A DNA stretch of 10,495 nt. It comes from an uncultured Porphyromonas sp. (GTDB lineage Bacteria > Bacteroidota > Bacteroidia > Bacteroidales > Porphyromonadaceae). Below are positions 8,937 through 10,495 of the stretch, in pieces. Every line of letters begins with the position of its first letter. Position 1 is the first letter of the stretch. The DNA lies in NCBI RefSeq assembly GCF_947254915.1, contig NZ_CAMYEZ010000081.1, positions 1 through 10,495 of the forward strand, in the 5' to 3' direction. The notes beneath the pieces were generated by a model that had not been told where the DNA came from, searched no databases, and saw only the letters and a list, made by a program, of their open reading frames with translations. A program made the position numbers and the translations under genes.

Positions 8937-9058
8937 GGGTGTATCATAGATACCCCGTAAGCTGGCTTGAGCCGATCTTACCTTCCTAGCTGATTCGATG
9001 GAAGGAAATAGGCTTTTACCACCTAGACTGCATGCTCAGAGCGGGTGGAAGCGTTTTT
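8937..9058 (+). ncRNA. Structured lysS leader, or a small RNA ahead of lysS
   Basis: From the expected start of transcription to a T-run, this 122-nt stretch folds by eye into consecutive hairpins: 8937-8945/8949-8956 (one bulge, 3-base loop); GTAAG/CTTAC (8957-8961/8977-8981) with an inner GGC-TTGA-GCC; CTTCC/GGAAG (8982-8986/9000-9004); and a terminal hairpin 9012-9052 followed by TTTTT. The third and fourth compete: CTTCC (8982-8986) can also pair with GGAAG (9047-9051) in the terminal hairpin. This is the layout of an attenuator in a leader, or of a free-standing small RNA ended by a terminator. I do not recognise a known riboswitch or RNA family. Folding was done by eye only. Confidence 0.5.
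9012..9058 (+). terminator. Terminator-like hairpin before lysS
   Basis: GCTT (9012-9015) and CCACC (9019-9023), separated by a TTA bulge, pair with GGTGG (9044-9048) and AAGC (9049-9052). A G and five T residues (9054-9058) follow. The hairpin ends about 24 nt before the lysS ATG, so if it worked constantly lysS would be poorly read; regulated or partial termination is the natural inference. Confidence 0.5.
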
Positions 9059-9075
9059 ATACTTAACTACAGTTT

Positions 9076-10495
9076 ATGGACTTACACTTACTAGAACTTA
9101 GTGACCAGGAGATAGCACGTCGCAACAGCCTAGACGAGATTCGTCAGATGGGCATCAACCCTTATCCAGCAGCCGAGTATGTCGTGACGGCACATGCTCA
9201 GGAGGTACAGGACCAATATCAAGATGATGCGCCTCGTATGGAGGTGAGCATCGCTGGTCGTGTCATGAGTCGACGCATCATGGGCAAGGCTTCCTTCATG
9301 GAGCTACAAGATGCCTCGGGGCGTATACAGGTCTATGTGACTCGTGATGACCTCTGCCCTGGAGAGGATAAGGATCTATATAACAAGCTCTTTAAGAAGC
9401 TCCTCGACATTGGCGACATTGTCGGTGTCAAGGGCTTTGTCTTCCGCACTCAGACGGGTGAGATTTCGGTGCATGCCGAGGAGTTGACTTTGCTGAGCAA
9501 GGCGCTACGTCCGCTCCCTATCGTCAAGGCTAAGGACGATCAGGTCTTCGATGGCTTTACCGATCCTGAGCTACGCTACCGCCGTCGCTATGTGGATCTG
9601 ATAGTCAATGAGGGGGTGAAGAGCATCTTCATGAAGCGTACGAAGATCTTCCAGTCGATGCGCAACTTCTTCAATTCACGTGGCTACCTAGAGGTGGATA
9701 CGCCTGTGCTGCAGTCTATCCCTGGTGGCGCTGCGGCTCGTCCTTTCGTGACGCATCACAATGCGCTTGACATACCGCTCTACCTGCGTATCGCTAATGA
9801 GCTTTACCTAAAGAGGTTGATCGTGGGTGGCTTTGAGGGCGTTTACGAGTTTAGCCGTAACTTCCGCAATGAGGGTATGGACCGAACGCACAATCCTGAG
9901 TTTACCTGCATGGAGATCTATGTCGCCTACAAGGACTACCGCTGGATGATGCAGATGACGGAGCAGATGATTGAGCATATCTGTCGGGAGGTGCTAGGCT
10001 CTACGACCATTCAGGTAGGGGAGCATACAATAGAGTTTAAGCCTCCCTATCGTCGCCTCACGATGATCGACGCTATTCAAGAGTATGGAGGGGTCAATAT
10101 AGATGGCATGGACGAGGCTGAGCTACGCAAGGTGTGCCAAGCTAAGGGTGTGGAGATAGATGAAACGATGGGTGTCGGTAAGCTAATCGACGAACTCTTT
10201 GGCACAGTTGCTGAGCCACACTTGGTACAGCCGACCTTCATCATAGACTATCCGAAGGCTATGTCTCCGCTCACTAAGGAGCACCGTGATAGGAGTGATC
10301 TGACAGAGCGCTTTGAGCTATTTGTCAATGGTAAGGAGCTGGCCAATGCTTACTCAGAGCTCAATGATCCGATAGATCAGCGTCACCGCTTTGAGGATCA
10401 GCTACGTCTGAGCGAGCGGGGAGATGATGAGGCGATGTATATCGATCACGACTTCCTACGTGCTCTAGAGTTTGGCATGCCCCCCACGTCTGGTA
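9076..10495 (+). CDS. lysS: Lysyl-tRNA synthetase, class II (3' end cut by window)
   Basis: The enzyme charges tRNA-Lys with lysine, using ATP, in the cytoplasm. 473 codons are present; the frame is open to the window edge. Residues about 55-140 are the OB-fold anticodon-binding domain (VSIAGRVMSRRIMGKASFM, then GRIQVYV). The class II catalytic domain follows: LRYRRRYVDL (166-175), motif 1 region MRNFFNSRGYLEVDTPVL (195-212), RIANELYLKRL (238-248), and motif 2 FRNEGMDRTHNPEFT (263-277). The NGKELANAYSELNDP stretch (418-432) is typical. The sequence stops at FGMPPTSG, just before motif 3 (GMGIDR), so roughly the last hundred residues are missing if it has the length I recall for Bacteroidota enzymes. 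An in-frame TAA at 9064-9066 fixes the start at ATG 9076, the first in-frame start after it. A long structured leader precedes it. Confidence 0.97.
   Translation, partial: MDLHLLELSDQEIARRNSLDEIRQMGINPYPAAEYVVTAHAQEVQDQYQDDAPRMEVSIAGRVMSRRIMGKASFMELQDASGRIQVYVTRDDLCPGEDKDLYNKLFKKLLDIGDIVGVKGFVFRTQTGEISVHAEELTLLSKALRPLPIVKAKDDQVFDGFTDPELRYRRRYVDLIVNEGVKSIFMKRTKIFQSMRNFFNSRGYLEVDTPVLQSIPGGAAARPFVTHHNALDIPLYLRIANELYLKRLIVGGFEGVYEFSRNFRNEGMDRTHNPEFTCMEIYVAYKDYRWMMQMTEQMIEHICREVLGSTTIQVGEHTIEFKPPYRRLTMIDAIQEYGGVNIDGMDEAELRKVCQAKGVEIDETMGVGKLIDELFGTVAEPHLVQPTFIIDYPKAMSPLTKEHRDRSDLTERFELFVNGKELANAYSELNDPIDQRHRFEDQLRLSERGDDEAMYIDHDFLRALEFGMPPTSG

Noticed and set aside
8981..9012. Resemblance to bacterial SRP RNA (GGAAGGAA at 9000-9007 in a hairpin)
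   Set aside because: The conserved symmetric loop of SRP domain IV (CAGG on one side, AGCAG on the other) is absent, and the tetraloop and flanking stems do not match.
8937..9058. T-box or lysine riboswitch before lysS
   Set aside because: No T-box consensus or specifier/antiterminator bulge, and the element is too small and has the wrong layout for the lysine riboswitch; neither is expected in this phylum.

Overview
The window looks like a chromosomal housekeeping stretch from a Bacteroidales bacterium, most likely a Porphyromonas of the asaccharolytica/uenonis type. The reasons are the moderate G+C of the genes, the lack of Shine-Dalgarno sequences before the starts, promoters of the Bacteroidota form TTTG-N19/20-TAnnTTTG, and protein families typical of this phylum: a SWIM zinc-finger protein with SNF2-like arrangement, a PG_1098-type methyltransferase, and a Bacteroidota-style lysyl-tRNA synthetase. 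The genus is an inference from recall, not from a search.

Layout. Positions 1-251 are non-coding, with a repeat also found near 8754 and a possible terminator for a gene outside the window. Positions 252-6952 hold a three-gene operon on the minus strand, read uvrA -> SWIM protein -> pcrA/uvrD-type helicase, with gaps of 22 and 1 nt. A 175-nt divergent region (6953-7127) carries promoters for uvrA (minus) and for a single plus-strand gene, a SAM-dependent methyltransferase with a THUMP-like C terminus (7128-8354). This gene converges on a minus-strand tRNA-Cys(GCA) (8485-8555); each has a hairpin terminator in the 130-nt gap. Positions 8556-9075 are non-coding: tRNA promoter, a cluster of short TTCYTCSGAA repeats, then the promoter and about 140-nt structured leader of lysS. 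lysS runs off the right edge, having lost its 3' part including class II motif 3.

How the genes relate. UvrA finds damage in nucleotide excision repair. The PcrA/UvrD-type helicase keeps a C-terminal Tudor-like domain of the kind that binds RNA polymerase, so their co-transcription fits repair coupled to transcription or strand removal. The middle gene has an intact SWIM zinc motif but an apparently dead remnant of an SNF2-type ATPase; its presence between two repair genes suggests a DNA-binding accessory role. The methyltransferase, tRNA-Cys and lysS all belong to translation or RNA metabolism, but each has its own promoter.

No mobile element, CRISPR array, defence system or biosynthetic cluster is visible. 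The points most worth a second look are the lysS leader with an attenuator-like end, the eroded SWIM/helicase protein in the repair operon, the loss of the first zinc site in UvrA, and a mismatched acceptor pair in tRNA-Cys.
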